Assembly (NCBI RefSeq): GCF_000517545.1
Contig: NZ_BAIV01000002.1
Span: 124,001 to 188,000, forward strand
Direction of reading: 5' to 3'
Length of the DNA: 64,000 nucleotides
Source of the DNA: Bacteroides reticulotermitis JCM 10512
Lineage (GTDB): Bacteria > Bacteroidota > Bacteroidia > Bacteroidales > Bacteroidaceae
Shown piece after piece: positions 10,415 to 19,441 of the stretch (position 1 is the stretch's first letter; each line of letters begins with the position of its first letter). The translations under genes were made by a program, and so were the position numbers. The notes under the pieces were generated by a model. The model saw only the letters and a list, made by a program, of their open reading frames with translations. It searched no databases and was not told the DNA's origin.

Positions 10415-10984
10415 TTAGCATGTCAATATGTAAGCCGACAGCCAGAAGGAGAAAAGAACACCGGCACTTTCTCTCAGCCGCTGCATAGCTCTCATCTTCT
10501 GGGTTTTAACGGTATCAACGGATACTTGCAGCAAGGCAGCAATCTCTTTATTCTTCTTTCCTTCAAGTGACAATAAAAAAATCTCTCGACAGCGAGGCGG
10601 CAACTCGTCGATGGCTTGAAATAGCAAGCGATATTCCTCTTCGTTATTCAGTTCGGATTCGCTCAGCTCTTCTTCCAAAGACAATCCCTTGATGTATTCG
10701 GCATAACGCCCCTCTACATCCTGATGTTTCAGATGATTGATCGAGGCGTTTTTTACAAATTTATAAAGATAGGTTTTGAAAGCCCAGAAAGAGGTAAAAG
10801 TCAACTGTTTCTCCCACATGGCAACAAAAAGCTCTTGCACGATATCCTCCGCCACTTCATCAGAGAGCACAAATGCGGAGGCATAGACAACCAACGCAGG
10901 ATAGTAATCGTCATATAAAACCTTATACGCTTCTATCCTTCGTTCATTGATCTTCTGCAAGAAAACAGCTTCCTTATCCTTCAT
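10415..10984 (-). CDS. ECF RNA polymerase sigma factor (FecI-like, Bacteroidota type)
   Basis: A 189-residue ECF sigma factor with region 2 (EDIVQELFVAMWEKQ, FKTYLYKFVKNASINHLK) and region 4 helix-turn-helix (ELPPRCREIFLLSLEGKKNKEIAALLQVSVDTVKTQ). It directs RNA polymerase to target promoters once released by the FecR-like protein encoded next to it. The likely target is the SusC/D operon downstream. The C-terminal tail FSFWLSAYILTC is hydrophobic, as often seen in this family. No clear -7/-33 promoter was found in the short gap upstream (10985-11030); the neighbouring gene is on the same strand and could contribute transcription. Confidence 0.9.
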   Translation of the reverse strand: MKDKEAVFLQKINERRIEAYKVLYDDYYPALVVYASAFVLSDEVAEDIVQELFVAMWEKQLTFTSFWAFKTYLYKFVKNASINHLKHQDVEGRYAEYIKGLSLEEELSESELNNEEEYRLLFQAIDELPPRCREIFLLSLEGKKNKEIAALLQVSVDTVKTQKMRAMQRLRESAGVLFSFWLSAYILTC

Positions 10985-11030
10985 GGGAAGTCATTTATTA
11001 GGAGTTTGAACCACCCCACCGCAGTGAGTG

Positions 11031-11903
11031 TTAATCCAGCGAGAATGCTTGGGAGCCAATCAGGTTCCCGCCTTCAAAGATGTCTACGCGATAGCTTCCG
11101 GCGTACAGGAACTCTTCGACATCCCAGAATACATTCACACTTTGTTCTTCACCGTTGTATTCGATGTACTTTTTAATCGAATAAGGTAGCGTACGGTTTT
11201 CGTAAGCGAAAGTATTGGACGCATTTTTGGTCAGCGCACCATTATCCGGCTTGGTAATACGTATATAGAGCGTACGTTCTCCGGTTTCGGCTGTTATATT
11301 CTTCACCACCGTAAAGCTTATGGCAAGTTTCACGACATCCTTTACCTTTTTGGCTACTTTACCTCGTTTATTACGCGGTTCAATCCGAATATTGGTAGCA
11401 TCCAATTGTGCGGCGAGCGTCACTTTTTTATTCAGGTTCTTCTTTTCTTCCGAAAGATTGCTGACCTGTTGTGATGCCTGATTGTATTTTTGAGTGACTT
11501 CGGAAATAACCTTTTTCTGCTGATTAGCCAGCCTATTCAATGAATCAATCTGGCTGATATATCCAATCATGACTTTACGCAACGTAGCCAGTTCTTGTTT
11601 CAAACGGCGGACTTCGGTAGCATTGGAACTCTTTACGGTACGAAGTTCTTCCAACAGACGTTGTGTCTTCAACTGCTCCTGATCCAATAGTTGGGCCAAA
11701 GAGTCATTGGAGATTGTCATTTTCAACTCATCATATTGTTGTGCAAAACGTGTATACTCATTCTCCAGATCTTCCTTGTCCAATTGGAATTCCTGTACCA
11801 GTTCCCGATTTGCTTGTTTTTCAGTATACAATAAATAGGTGACACCGGCAATTGCTATTACCAAAATAGCTACGGCTACAATTAGAAGGGTTTTTTTGTT
11901 CAT
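11031..11903 (-). CDS. Membrane-anchored coiled-coil protein of unknown function
   Basis: A 290-residue protein with one N-terminal membrane helix (residues 5-25) and almost no cytoplasmic part. A long heptad-rich coiled coil follows (about residues 30-170, rich in E, K, Q and L). The C-terminal strand-rich domain of about 110 residues contains ERTLYIRITKPDNGAL and VDIFEGGNLIGSQAFSLD. It is probably anchored in the inner membrane with the coiled coil in the periplasm. I know similar proteins only as conserved Bacteroidota hypotheticals and give no function. A TACTTTTG -7 box lies at 11933-11940 without a clear -33 box. It is separate from the sigma factor gene, since 46 bp without a shared signal lie between them. 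Confidence 0.75.
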   Translation of the reverse strand: MNKKTLLIVAVAILVIAIAGVTYLLYTEKQANRELVQEFQLDKEDLENEYTRFAQQYDELKMTISNDSLAQLLDQEQLKTQRLLEELRTVKSSNATEVRRLKQELATLRKVMIGYISQIDSLNRLANQQKKVISEVTQKYNQASQQVSNLSEEKKNLNKKVTLAAQLDATNIRIEPRNKRGKVAKKVKDVVKLAISFTVVKNITAETGERTLYIRITKPDNGALTKNASNTFAYENRTLPYSIKKYIEYNGEEQSVNVFWDVEEFLYAGSYRVDIFEGGNLIGSQAFSLD

Positions 11904-12004
11904 TGTTTCAGTACGTTAATGGATGATCGCCGCAAAAGTAATCAATTACTAACAGAGTAACATAGCCTTCGGCGATTTCTTTAACGAAAATTATTACGGA
12001 AAAA

Positions 12005-12035
12005 TTTCTCTAATGGGATTATCGTTGTAATTTTG
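12005..12035 (+). promoter_or_regulatory. Promoter of mdh
   Basis: TAATTTTG (12028-12035) matches the -7 consensus TAnnTTTG, and TTTC (12005-12008) lies 19 bp upstream, one base away from the TTTG -33 box. The mdh start codon is 55 bp further on. Confidence 0.6.
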
Positions 12036-12090
12036 TCCCGTAATAGAAAAGAGGAAAATAGAATTATCAACTTTTTAAATAGATCGTATT

Positions 12091-13032
12091 ATGTCAAAAG
12101 TAACCGTAGTAGGCGCAGGTAACGTAGGTGCTACATGTGCAAATGTACTTGCTTTCAATGAAGTAGCAGACGAAGTAGTAATGCTGGACGTTAAAGAAGG
12201 CGTTTCAGAAGGTAAAGCAATGGATATGATGCAGACAGCTCAATTATTGGGTTTCGACACTACATTAGTAGGCTGCACCAATGACTATGCTCAAACTGCT
12301 GACTCAGACGTTGTAGTTATTACTTCAGGTATTCCTCGCAAGCCGGGTATGACTCGTGAAGAACTGATCGGTGTAAACGCTGGTATTGTTAAATCAGTAG
12401 CAGAAAATATCTTGAAATATTCTCCCAACGCAATTCTGGTTGTTGTTTCTAACCCGATGGATACAATGACTTACTTGTCATTGAAATCATTAGGTTTGCC
12501 GAAAAACCGCATCATCGGTATGGGCGGCGCTTTGGACAGCTCACGTTTCAAATACTTCCTGTCACAAGCTTTGGGCTGCAACGCTAACGAAGTAGAAGGT
12601 TTTGTAATCGGTGGTCACGGTGATACAACTATGATTCCGATGACTCGCTTCGCTACTTATAAAGGTATGCCTGTAGCGAATTTCCTTTCTGAAGAAAAAC
12701 TGAAAGAAGTAGCTGCTGCTACAATGGTAGGTGGCGCAACGTTGACAAAACTGTTGGGTACTTCTGCTTGGTATGCACCGGGTGCTGCAGGAGCATTTGT
12801 TGTTGAATCAATCATCCACAACCAAAAGAAGATGATTCCTTGTTCAGTATTCCTGGAAGGCGAATACGGAGAATCAGACATCTGTATCGGTGTTCCGGTA
12901 ATCCTTGGCAAAAACGGTATCGAAGAGATCGTTAAGCTGGAACTGAACGAAGAAGAAAAAGCTGCATTTGCTGCTAGCGCTAAAGCTGTTCATGCAACTA
13001 ACGCTGCATTGAAAGAAGTAGGTGCTCTTTAA
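12091..13032 (+). CDS. mdh: NAD-dependent malate dehydrogenase
   Basis: A 313-residue enzyme that interconverts malate and oxaloacetate in the cytoplasm with NAD. The Rossmann motif GAGNVG is at residues 8-13, and Asp33 at the end of the second strand indicates NAD rather than NADP. The substrate loop ITSGIPRKPGMTREEL carries the arginines, and the catalytic His176 is in GGHGDTTM. The length and motifs fit the lactate-dehydrogenase-like malate dehydrogenases found in Bacteroidota, where the enzyme serves the reductive branch from oxaloacetate towards fumarate and succinate. It is a single-gene unit with its own promoter (12005-12035) and terminator (13073-13117). Confidence 0.97.
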   Translation: MSKVTVVGAGNVGATCANVLAFNEVADEVVMLDVKEGVSEGKAMDMMQTAQLLGFDTTLVGCTNDYAQTADSDVVVITSGIPRKPGMTREELIGVNAGIVKSVAENILKYSPNAILVVVSNPMDTMTYLSLKSLGLPKNRIIGMGGALDSSRFKYFLSQALGCNANEVEGFVIGGHGDTTMIPMTRFATYKGMPVANFLSEEKLKEVAAATMVGGATLTKLLGTSAWYAPGAAGAFVVESIIHNQKKMIPCSVFLEGEYGESDICIGVPVILGKNGIEEIVKLELNEEEKAAFAASAKAVHATNAALKEVGAL

Positions 13033-13072
13033 TAGGCTGTACTCGATACAACATTAAACCAACTAAATATGT

Positions 13073-13117
13073 AAGAAGAGGCTAAGCGTCTATAACGACC
13101 TTTGGTCTCTTCTTTTT
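13073..13117 (+). terminator. Rho-independent terminator of mdh
   Basis: AAGAAGAG (13073-13080) pairs with CTCTTCTT (13107-13114), and a run of T follows immediately. It lies 41 bp after the mdh stop. Confidence 0.75.
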
Positions 13118-13429
13118 ATATACCTTATTTCCACAGTAGCACCGCCCGGAGTCCGCCTTCCAAACAGCGAACGCACACTAGATCGGAACAGATTGCCCCG
13201 GTTTTGTATTACCGCATTCCCGAAATAAACCCCGTCTTATCCTTCCTGTGATAAAAAAAGCTAATTCATTTTGCTCTTTCTATGAAAAGCCATACTTTTG
13301 CATCGTTGTCTATGCAATTATTTCTTATACCAATAAGTATAAAAAAAAGAAACAACTTTCATAAACAAAACACATAAGAATAGGGTTATTTAATAATAGA
13401 AGTATCAACTTATTAATATGCAAGATGCA
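13118..13429. other. Intergenic stretch between mdh and the efflux operon
   Basis: Contains the promoter at 13270-13300. I see no convincing gene, repeat or structured RNA in the remainder. Confidence 0.6.
13270..13300 (+). promoter_or_regulatory. Promoter of the TolC/HlyD/ABC-2 operon
   Basis: TTTG (13270-13273) and TACTTTTG (13293-13300) are separated by 19 bp, an exact match to the Bacteroidota -33/-7 layout. The leader to the start codon is about 130 bases long and A-rich. Confidence 0.75.
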
Positions 13430-14884
13430 ATGAAAAAAGTATTCCTTCTGACCACTCTGTTAAGCCTGACATTCGTAGTAAAAGCGCAAAGCATCCTAAA
13501 CCTGGATAGTTGTCGTGCATTAGCTCTTGCCAACAACAAAGACTTGTTGATAAGCAATGAGAAGATCAATGCCGCCCATTATCAACGAAAAGCTGCGTTT
13601 ACAAACTACCTGCCTAACTTTTCTGCCAGCGGAACTTACATGCGTAATCAGAAAGAGTTCTCACTACTGAGTAACGATCAAAAGTCAGCCCTTTCGGGGC
13701 TAGGAAACAGTTTATCGGGGCCACTACAGCAAGCGGCGGGGGTCATTACCCAACTACATCCCGAATTAGCGTCACAAATTCCGGCCTTAGGCGCCAGTCT
13801 GACTTCGGCTTTCAATGAAGCCGGCAGCTCTATCGCCGATGCTCTCCGAACAGATACCCGAAACGTATATGCGGGTGCTCTTACATTGACACAACCTTTG
13901 TATATGGGCGGTAAGATTCGCGCCTACAACAAAATTACGCAATACGCCGAAGAACTGGCCCGGCAACAGCACCATTCCGGCATGCAGGAAGTAATCATGA
14001 GCACAGACCAAGCCTATTGGCAAGTGATTTCGCTTGTCAATAAGAAGAAGCTCGCGGAAGGATATCTGAAACTCCTACAACAGTTGAACGGTGATGTGGA
14101 AAAGATGATTAACGAAGGAATAGCAACGAAAGCGGATGGCTTGTCGGTACGCGTCAAAGTGAATGAAGCGGAAATGACGTTGACTAAAGTGGAAGATGGT
14201 TTAAGTCTTTCGCGCATGTTATTGTGCCAACTATGCGGAATAAGCCTCAATACACCTATTACATTGGCCGACGAGCAGATGGACGATCTTCCTCTTCTCA
14301 CCCCGGATACCAATTTCGACCTGGCAACCGCTTATGCCAATCGTCCGGAAATACGCAGTCTTGAACTAGCTACGCAGATCTATAAGCAGAAGGTAAACGT
14401 AACCCGGGCCGAGCATCTGCCTTCTCTGGCGCTGGTCGGCAACTACGTAGTAACTAATCCATCGGTATTCAATAGCTTTGAGAATAAATTCAAAGGTATG
14501 TGGAATGTGGGTGTGATGCTGCAAATCCCTATCTGGCATTGGGGAGAGGGAACTTATAAAGTAAAAGCCGCCAAAGCGGAAGCGCGTATTACCGAATACC
14601 AATTGCAAGATGCACGTGAGAAAATCGAGTTGCAGGTCAACCAATCGGCATTCAAGGTAAACGAGGCAAGCAAAAAGCTGACAATGGCCACCAAAAATAT
14701 GGAGAAAGCCGAAGAGAATCTGCGCTATGCAAACCTTGGCTTTAAAGAAGGGGTAATTGCCACCAGCAATGTACTCGAAGCACAAACAGCCTGGCTAGCT
14801 GCCCAATCCGAGAAAATCGACGCGCAGATAGATGTACAACTAACAGAGATTTATTTGAAGAAATCACTGGGTACACTCAAATAA
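13430..14884 (+). CDS. TolC-family outer-membrane efflux protein
   Basis: A protein of about 484 residues with a signal peptide ending at VVKAQ, followed by two repeats of the outer-membrane efflux protein family (long helices such as LARQQHHSGMQEVIMSTDQAYWQVISLVNKKKLAEGYLKLL, and near the end GFKEGVIATSNVLEAQTAWLAAQSEKIDAQID). It would form the trimeric outer-membrane duct for the pump encoded downstream. An ATG at 13418 is also in frame; 13430 is preferred because the signal peptide starts there with MKKVF. It is the first gene of a four-gene operon: 40 bp separate it from the HlyD gene. Confidence 0.9.
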   Translation: MKKVFLLTTLLSLTFVVKAQSILNLDSCRALALANNKDLLISNEKINAAHYQRKAAFTNYLPNFSASGTYMRNQKEFSLLSNDQKSALSGLGNSLSGPLQQAAGVITQLHPELASQIPALGASLTSAFNEAGSSIADALRTDTRNVYAGALTLTQPLYMGGKIRAYNKITQYAEELARQQHHSGMQEVIMSTDQAYWQVISLVNKKKLAEGYLKLLQQLNGDVEKMINEGIATKADGLSVRVKVNEAEMTLTKVEDGLSLSRMLLCQLCGISLNTPITLADEQMDDLPLLTPDTNFDLATAYANRPEIRSLELATQIYKQKVNVTRAEHLPSLALVGNYVVTNPSVFNSFENKFKGMWNVGVMLQIPIWHWGEGTYKVKAAKAEARITEYQLQDAREKIELQVNQSAFKVNEASKKLTMATKNMEKAEENLRYANLGFKEGVIATSNVLEAQTAWLAAQSEKIDAQIDVQLTEIYLKKSLGTLK

Positions 14885-14924
14885 AGGACAAATCATCATT
14901 CGTAATTTATAATTCATAATTCAT

Positions 14925-15917
14925 ATGACACCTATAAAATCACAAAACAGCAATATGCTGCTTGCATTTCTAACCTTACTGGGAGTGATCGCAATCGTTG
15001 CAGTCGTTGGTTTTTTCATACTTCGCAAAGGCCCGGAAATCATTCAGGGACAGGCGGAGGTAACCGAATACCGCGTATCGAGCAAAGTCCCGGGACGTAT
15101 ATTGGAGTTTCGCGTAAAAGAAGGGCAGTCCGTGAATGCCGGAGATACATTAGCTATCCTCGAGGCTCCCGATGTAGTTGCTAAAATGGATCAGGCCCGT
15201 GCTGCCGAAGCTGCCGCACAAGCCCAAAACGAAAAAGCAATCAAAGGTGCCCGCCACGAACAGATCCAGACTGCCTACGAAATGTGGCAGAAAGCTCAGG
15301 CAGGGGTAACCATCGCTGAAAAGTCATACAAGAGAATTAAAAACCTGCACGAACAAGGCGTAATGCCTGCACAGAAGCTGGATGAGATAACAGCGCAACG
15401 TGATGCCGCCATAGCTACCGAGAAAGCTGCCAAAGCACAATATACCATGGCAAAGAACGGAGCGGAACGGGAAGATAAGATGGCAGCGGAAGCGTTAGTG
15501 AATCGTGCCAAGGGTGCTGTTGCCGAAGTAGAGTCTTACATTAAAGAGACATACCTTATTGCTACAGCCGCCGGTGAGGTTTCTGAAATATTCCCTAAAG
15601 TAGGCGAATTGGTAGGTACAGGCGCACCGATCATGAATATCGCCGAACTGAGTGACATGTGGGTTACATTCAACGTACGCGAAGATTTGCTGAAGAACCT
15701 GACAATGGGTGCTGAGTTTGAAGCGGTAATTCCCGCACTCGACAACAAAGCCATTAAATTGAAAGTATATTACCTGAAAGATTTGGGAACTTATGCCGCT
15801 TGGAAGGCAACCAAAACCACCGGACAGTTCGACCTCAAAACATTTGAAGTCAAAGCTTCTCCGTTAGAAAAGATAGAAAATCTTCGTCCGGGTATGTCGG
15901 TTATCATTGACAAATAA
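14925..15917 (+). CDS. HlyD-family periplasmic adaptor subunit
   Basis: A 330-residue membrane-fusion protein. One N-terminal membrane helix (about residues 11-33) is followed by a lipoyl-like half (VSSKVPGRILEFRVKEGQSVNAGDTLAILE), a helical hairpin rich in Ala and Gln (about residues 85-195), then the second lipoyl half and a beta-barrel part (TAAGEVSEIFPKVGELVGTGAPIMNIAELSDMWVTFNVRED). It links inner-membrane transporter subunits to the TolC-like duct. The gene ends 2 bp before the first permease, so the two are probably translationally coupled. Confidence 0.9.
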   Translation: MTPIKSQNSNMLLAFLTLLGVIAIVAVVGFFILRKGPEIIQGQAEVTEYRVSSKVPGRILEFRVKEGQSVNAGDTLAILEAPDVVAKMDQARAAEAAAQAQNEKAIKGARHEQIQTAYEMWQKAQAGVTIAEKSYKRIKNLHEQGVMPAQKLDEITAQRDAAIATEKAAKAQYTMAKNGAEREDKMAAEALVNRAKGAVAEVESYIKETYLIATAAGEVSEIFPKVGELVGTGAPIMNIAELSDMWVTFNVREDLLKNLTMGAEFEAVIPALDNKAIKLKVYYLKDLGTYAAWKATKTTGQFDLKTFEVKASPLEKIENLRPGMSVIIDK

Positions 15918-15919
15918 AC

Positions 15920-17101
15920 ATGAAACAAAGAGAAAAGAAATATATAGCTCTGTGGTTGGTCATGAAACGAGAGTGTCGCCGATTGGTGTCACGCCCTCTC
16001 TATCTGTTCTGCATGATCATCGCCCCATTGTTCTGTTATATCTTCTTCACCACCCTGATGGACTCGGGGCTTCCTCAGAATCTTCCGGCCGGCGTGGTGG
16101 ATATGGACAATTCGACCACTTCGCGCAACCTCGCCCGTAACCTCGACGCTTTCTCACAAACCGGAGTCGTGGCGCATTACAGCAATGTAACAGATGCCCG
16201 AATCGCCGTGCAGGAAGGCAAAATATACGGTTTCTTCTATATCCCCCAAGGGATGTCGGCCGAAGCGCAGAGTCAGCGGCAACCCAAGCTCTCTTTCTAC
16301 ACGAACTATTCCTACCTGATTGCCGGTTCGCTACTGTTCAGAGACATGAAGATGATGGGTGAATTAGCCTCAGGAGCAGCCGGACGTAGTGTACTGTATG
16401 CCAAAGGAGCTACCGAAGACCAGGCAATGGGCTTTCTACAACCAATCGTCATTGACACACATCCCCTAAACAATCCGTGGCTCAATTATTCGGTTTATCT
16501 GTGCAATACACTGATACCGGGTGTACTGATGCTACTCATATTCATGGTGACTGTTTATTCGATTGGGGTTGAGATCAAAGACCGCACAGCCCGCCAATGG
16601 CTACGACTGAGCAATAACTCGATTTATATCGCATTAGCCGGAAAGCTCATTCCCCACACCGTGGTGTTTTTCATCATGGGGGCATTCTACAATGTATACC
16701 TATACAGCTTCTTGCATTTCCCATGCAACAGCGGAATCTTCCCGATGCTATTTGCCACGCTTTGTCTGGTGCTGGCATCGCAGTGTTGCGGTGTTATTAT
16801 GATAGGTGTACTGCCTACGCTACGTCTCGGTCTGAGTTTTGCCTCTCTCTGGGGAGTTATTTCTTTCTCCATCTCCGGCTTTTCTTTTCCGGTGATGGCC
16901 ATGCATCCCCTGTTGCAGGCTTTGAGCAACCTATTCCCACTCCGGCATTACTTCCTGATTTATGTAGATCAGGCACTTAATGGCTACAGCATGGCCTACT
17001 CATGGCCCAACTATATGGCTTTATTAATATTTATGATGTTGCCTTTCTTCGTCGTTCATCGACTGAAAGAAGCGTTGATTTACTATAAATACATACCCTA
17101 A
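15920..17101 (+). CDS. ABC-2 type transporter permease (first of two)
   Basis: A 393-residue inner-membrane protein with the ABC-2 membrane family layout: an N-terminal membrane helix (PLYLFCMIIAPLFCYIFFT), a large periplasmic domain of about 150 residues, then five C-terminal helices. The phrase SGFSFPVMAMHPLLQALSNLFPLRHYF in the last part is typical of the family. It pairs with the next gene, and stop and start codons abut (17101/17102). ABC-2 permeases need an ATP-binding subunit, yet no such gene is present in this operon or its surroundings. The exported substrate is unknown. Confidence 0.88.
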   Translation: MKQREKKYIALWLVMKRECRRLVSRPLYLFCMIIAPLFCYIFFTTLMDSGLPQNLPAGVVDMDNSTTSRNLARNLDAFSQTGVVAHYSNVTDARIAVQEGKIYGFFYIPQGMSAEAQSQRQPKLSFYTNYSYLIAGSLLFRDMKMMGELASGAAGRSVLYAKGATEDQAMGFLQPIVIDTHPLNNPWLNYSVYLCNTLIPGVLMLLIFMVTVYSIGVEIKDRTARQWLRLSNNSIYIALAGKLIPHTVVFFIMGAFYNVYLYSFLHFPCNSGIFPMLFATLCLVLASQCCGVIMIGVLPTLRLGLSFASLWGVISFSISGFSFPVMAMHPLLQALSNLFPLRHYFLIYVDQALNGYSMAYSWPNYMALLIFMMLPFFVVHRLKEALIYYKYIP

Positions 17102-18352
17102 ATGAAAGATATAAAATTAAAAGACAAGATAGCCGAAGGCTTCAATGACCTGTTTTATATCTGGAAGCGAGAGTTTCAGACGACTTTCCGCGACCAGGGG
17201 GTACTGATATTCTTTATCCTCGTCCCACTGGCCTATCCATTACTGTATAGCTTCATCTACAACAACGAAGTCGTGCGGGAAGTGCCTGCAGTTGTCGTTG
17301 ACGATTCACACTCCTCACTCAGTCGCGAATACCTGCGTAAGGTAGATGCCACTCCGGATGTGCACATTGTGTTTTATTGCGCCGACATGGAGGAAGCCAA
17401 ACAATTGCTAAAGAATCGCGCAGCCTATGGAGTTATCTACATCCCATCGGACTTTAGTGAAAACATAGCCAAAGGGAAACAAACGCAGGTCAGTATTTAT
17501 TGTGACATGAGCGGATTGCTATATTACAAATCGATATTGCTTGCCAACACAGCAGTGTCACTGGATATGAATAAGGATATAAAGATAGCCCGAAGTGGGA
17601 ATACGACCGATCGGCAGGATGAAATAACAACCTACCCGATAGAGTATGAGGAGGTCTCCATCTACAATCCGACAGCCGGATTCGCAGCTTTCCTGATTCC
17701 CGCCGTATTGGTCTTGATTATCCAACAGACTTTACTACTCGGCATCGGACTTTCTGCGGGAACGGCACGCGAAAATAATCGCTTCAAAGATCTGGTCCCG
17801 ATCAACCGCCACTACAACGGTACGTTGCGAATCGTATTCGGAAAAGGACTCAGCTACTTTCTCGTGTATGTGCTGATTTCTTTTTATGTGCTCTGCATCG
17901 TTCCAAAGATGTTCAGCCTCAACCAGATTGGTGAATTCGGTACGCTGGCATTGTTTCTGCTGCCTTACCTGGCTGCCTGCATTTTCTTTGCAATGACTGC
18001 CTCCATCGCCATTCGCAACCGGGAGACTTGTATGTTGATTTTTGTATTTACTTCGGTTCCGCTATTATTTATTTCAGGAATATCGTGGCCGGGAGCCGCC
18101 ATTCCTCCATTCTGGAAGTATGTATCTTACATCTTCCCTTCCACCTTCGGCATCAATGGGTTTGTGAAGATTAACAATATGGGCGCATCACTGAACGAAG
18201 TCTCACTCGAGTATAAAGCTTTGTGGGTACAAGCCGGAATTTATTTCATCACAACCTGCTGGGTATATCGCTGGCAAATACTGATGAGCCGTCGACATGC
18301 CATCGAACGGTATAAAGAGCTGAAAGCAAAGGAAAGTTTCGCGAAGAAATAG
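17102..18352 (+). CDS. ABC-2 type transporter permease (second of two)
   Basis: A 416-residue paralogue of the preceding permease with the same layout: an N-terminal helix (VLIFFILVPLAYPLLYSFIY), a periplasmic domain with VVVDDSHSSLSREYLRKVDATPDV, and five C-terminal helices including LFISGISWPGAAIPPFWKYVSYIFPSTFGINGF. With the HlyD and TolC proteins it should build an envelope-spanning exporter as a permease heterodimer. No Walker-type ATPase is fused to it. The operon ends with the hairpin at 18414-18441. Confidence 0.88.
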   Translation: MKDIKLKDKIAEGFNDLFYIWKREFQTTFRDQGVLIFFILVPLAYPLLYSFIYNNEVVREVPAVVVDDSHSSLSREYLRKVDATPDVHIVFYCADMEEAKQLLKNRAAYGVIYIPSDFSENIAKGKQTQVSIYCDMSGLLYYKSILLANTAVSLDMNKDIKIARSGNTTDRQDEITTYPIEYEEVSIYNPTAGFAAFLIPAVLVLIIQQTLLLGIGLSAGTARENNRFKDLVPINRHYNGTLRIVFGKGLSYFLVYVLISFYVLCIVPKMFSLNQIGEFGTLALFLLPYLAACIFFAMTASIAIRNRETCMLIFVFTSVPLLFISGISWPGAAIPPFWKYVSYIFPSTFGINGFVKINNMGASLNEVSLEYKALWVQAGIYFITTCWVYRWQILMSRRHAIERYKELKAKESFAKK

Positions 18353-18413
18353 GCAATGCTGAAAAAAGAGATTATTATCTAAACCCTTTTCACTACATAG
18401 AAAAATCTAATCA

Positions 18414-18441
18414 GGCTGCTCGTATACAAATACGGGCAGCC
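18414..18441 (+). terminator. Hairpin ending the efflux operon
   Basis: GGCTGCTCGTAT and ATACGGGCAGCC form a 12-bp stem with one G-T pair and a 4-base loop, 61 bp after the last permease. The T-tract after it is weak (TTCATTTC). Confidence 0.65.
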
Positions 18442-18540
18442 TTCATTTCAACCCTTTCATTTTCTGTACACGGCTGTTTTACTACTACCTGTCACAAAGT
18501 TGGCAAGAGTTATCTATAGGATAAAGCAACCCAAGTACCG

Positions 18541-18703
18541 GATTGAGGCCACTTAAGAACTTGACCTAAGTAAACCGAAAACTCAATTGAGAAAACTTAA
18601 ACCATTGACTACACTTAACTGATCACTAGACTATTAATAACTGTTAGCTCGATTATTAATACCTGACGAATCAAGTATTAATAGCTGAGCGCATAAGTAT
18701 ACT
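18541..18703. repeat. Array of short palindromes, including three TATTAATA words at exact 22-bp spacing
   Basis: TATTAATA occurs at 18632, 18654 and 18676, exactly 22 bp apart, each followed by NCTG. Between them, roughly half-way, lie other small palindromes (AGCT at 18646, TGA-n4-TCA at 18664, GCGC at 18689). Upstream are CTTAAG (18552), CTCAATTGAG (18582) and TGATCA (18620), and downstream AGTATACT (18696). The centres over the last 65 bp are 9-12 bp apart. The region lies between two convergent genes and shows no coding potential. It resembles the arrays at 32015-32163 and 58076-58174 in spacing but not in sequence. Confidence 0.55.
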
Positions 18704-18824
18704 AAAGAGAGAAGAAGTACCCTATTTTTCCGGTTGATGGAAACTCTCATTTTACTATCGCTTGATTCCCTTAGGCTGTTACGCCAATCCCAACTGTTGC
18801 TTTAAATCGACTTTTGCTATATAA

Positions 18825-18859
18825 AAGAAGGAGCTGACTGCAATAGCCAACTCCTTCTT
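18825..18859 (-). terminator. Terminator of the beta-barrel protein gene
   Basis: AAGAAGGAG / CTCCTTCTT inverted repeat extended by partly paired bases; on the minus strand it is followed by TTTATA. It lies 30 bp after the stop of the gene ending at 18890. Confidence 0.75.
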
Positions 18860-18889
18860 ATTATAACGGTTAAAGTATATACGATCTTA

Positions 18890-19441
18890 TCAGAACTTGT
18901 AGCCAACACCAATAGCAAAATTCAGATTCTTCGGCGATCCGTCACCGTCGAACACCTTGGTCAAACCAAACTCGCCGGTCAGATCTACAAAGATGCGGCC
19001 GATTTCATAAGCAACTCCTACTCCAAGTCCTAAGTCAAATCGATTGGCATCCAAACCTTCATTATCGAAAATCTTAACGCCGGCTGATTTACCTCCAACA
19101 CCATATGCCAAATACGGACCACCTTTGATTACAATGTTTTGTGAATCAGCAATAGGCAAACGCGCAGCGGCAAATATCGGAAGTTCCAAATACAACGGAT
19201 TTATCTTCACTCCGTCAACTTTGGCACCTTTTGTAGTATACATCAATGAAGGTTGAAGCGACCACATATCAGTAAACTGATACTCCATACCTACACCGGC
19301 CTGAAAACCAACCTTCAGATCAGTATCAGCATCACCCGTTAGATTACTTAGGTTCATACCTACTTTCGCATTCCAAGAAACCTGCGAATAGGAAACGATA
19401 GAAACAAGTGCGAATAGCACAAAAATCAAACCTTTTTTCAT
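18890..19441 (-). CDS. Small outer-membrane beta-barrel (porin-family) protein
   Basis: A 183-residue protein with a signal peptide (MKKGLIFVLFALVSIVSYSQ) followed by alternating amphipathic strands (VGMNLSNLTGD, VGFQAGVGMEYQF, LSLQPSLMYTTKGAKV-like segments) and a terminal ...FAIGVGYKF, the Phe end expected of an outer-membrane barrel. It fits the 8-strand opacity/porin-like family (PF13568 type), common in Bacteroidota and without a known specific role. It is monocistronic with its own terminator. The upstream region shows TTACTTTTT as a weak -7-like element only. Confidence 0.85.
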   Translation of the reverse strand: MKKGLIFVLFALVSIVSYSQVSWNAKVGMNLSNLTGDADTDLKVGFQAGVGMEYQFTDMWSLQPSLMYTTKGAKVDGVKINPLYLELPIFAAARLPIADSQNIVIKGGPYLAYGVGGKSAGVKIFDNEGLDANRFDLGLGVGVAYEIGRIFVDLTGEFGLTKVFDGDGSPKNLNFAIGVGYKF

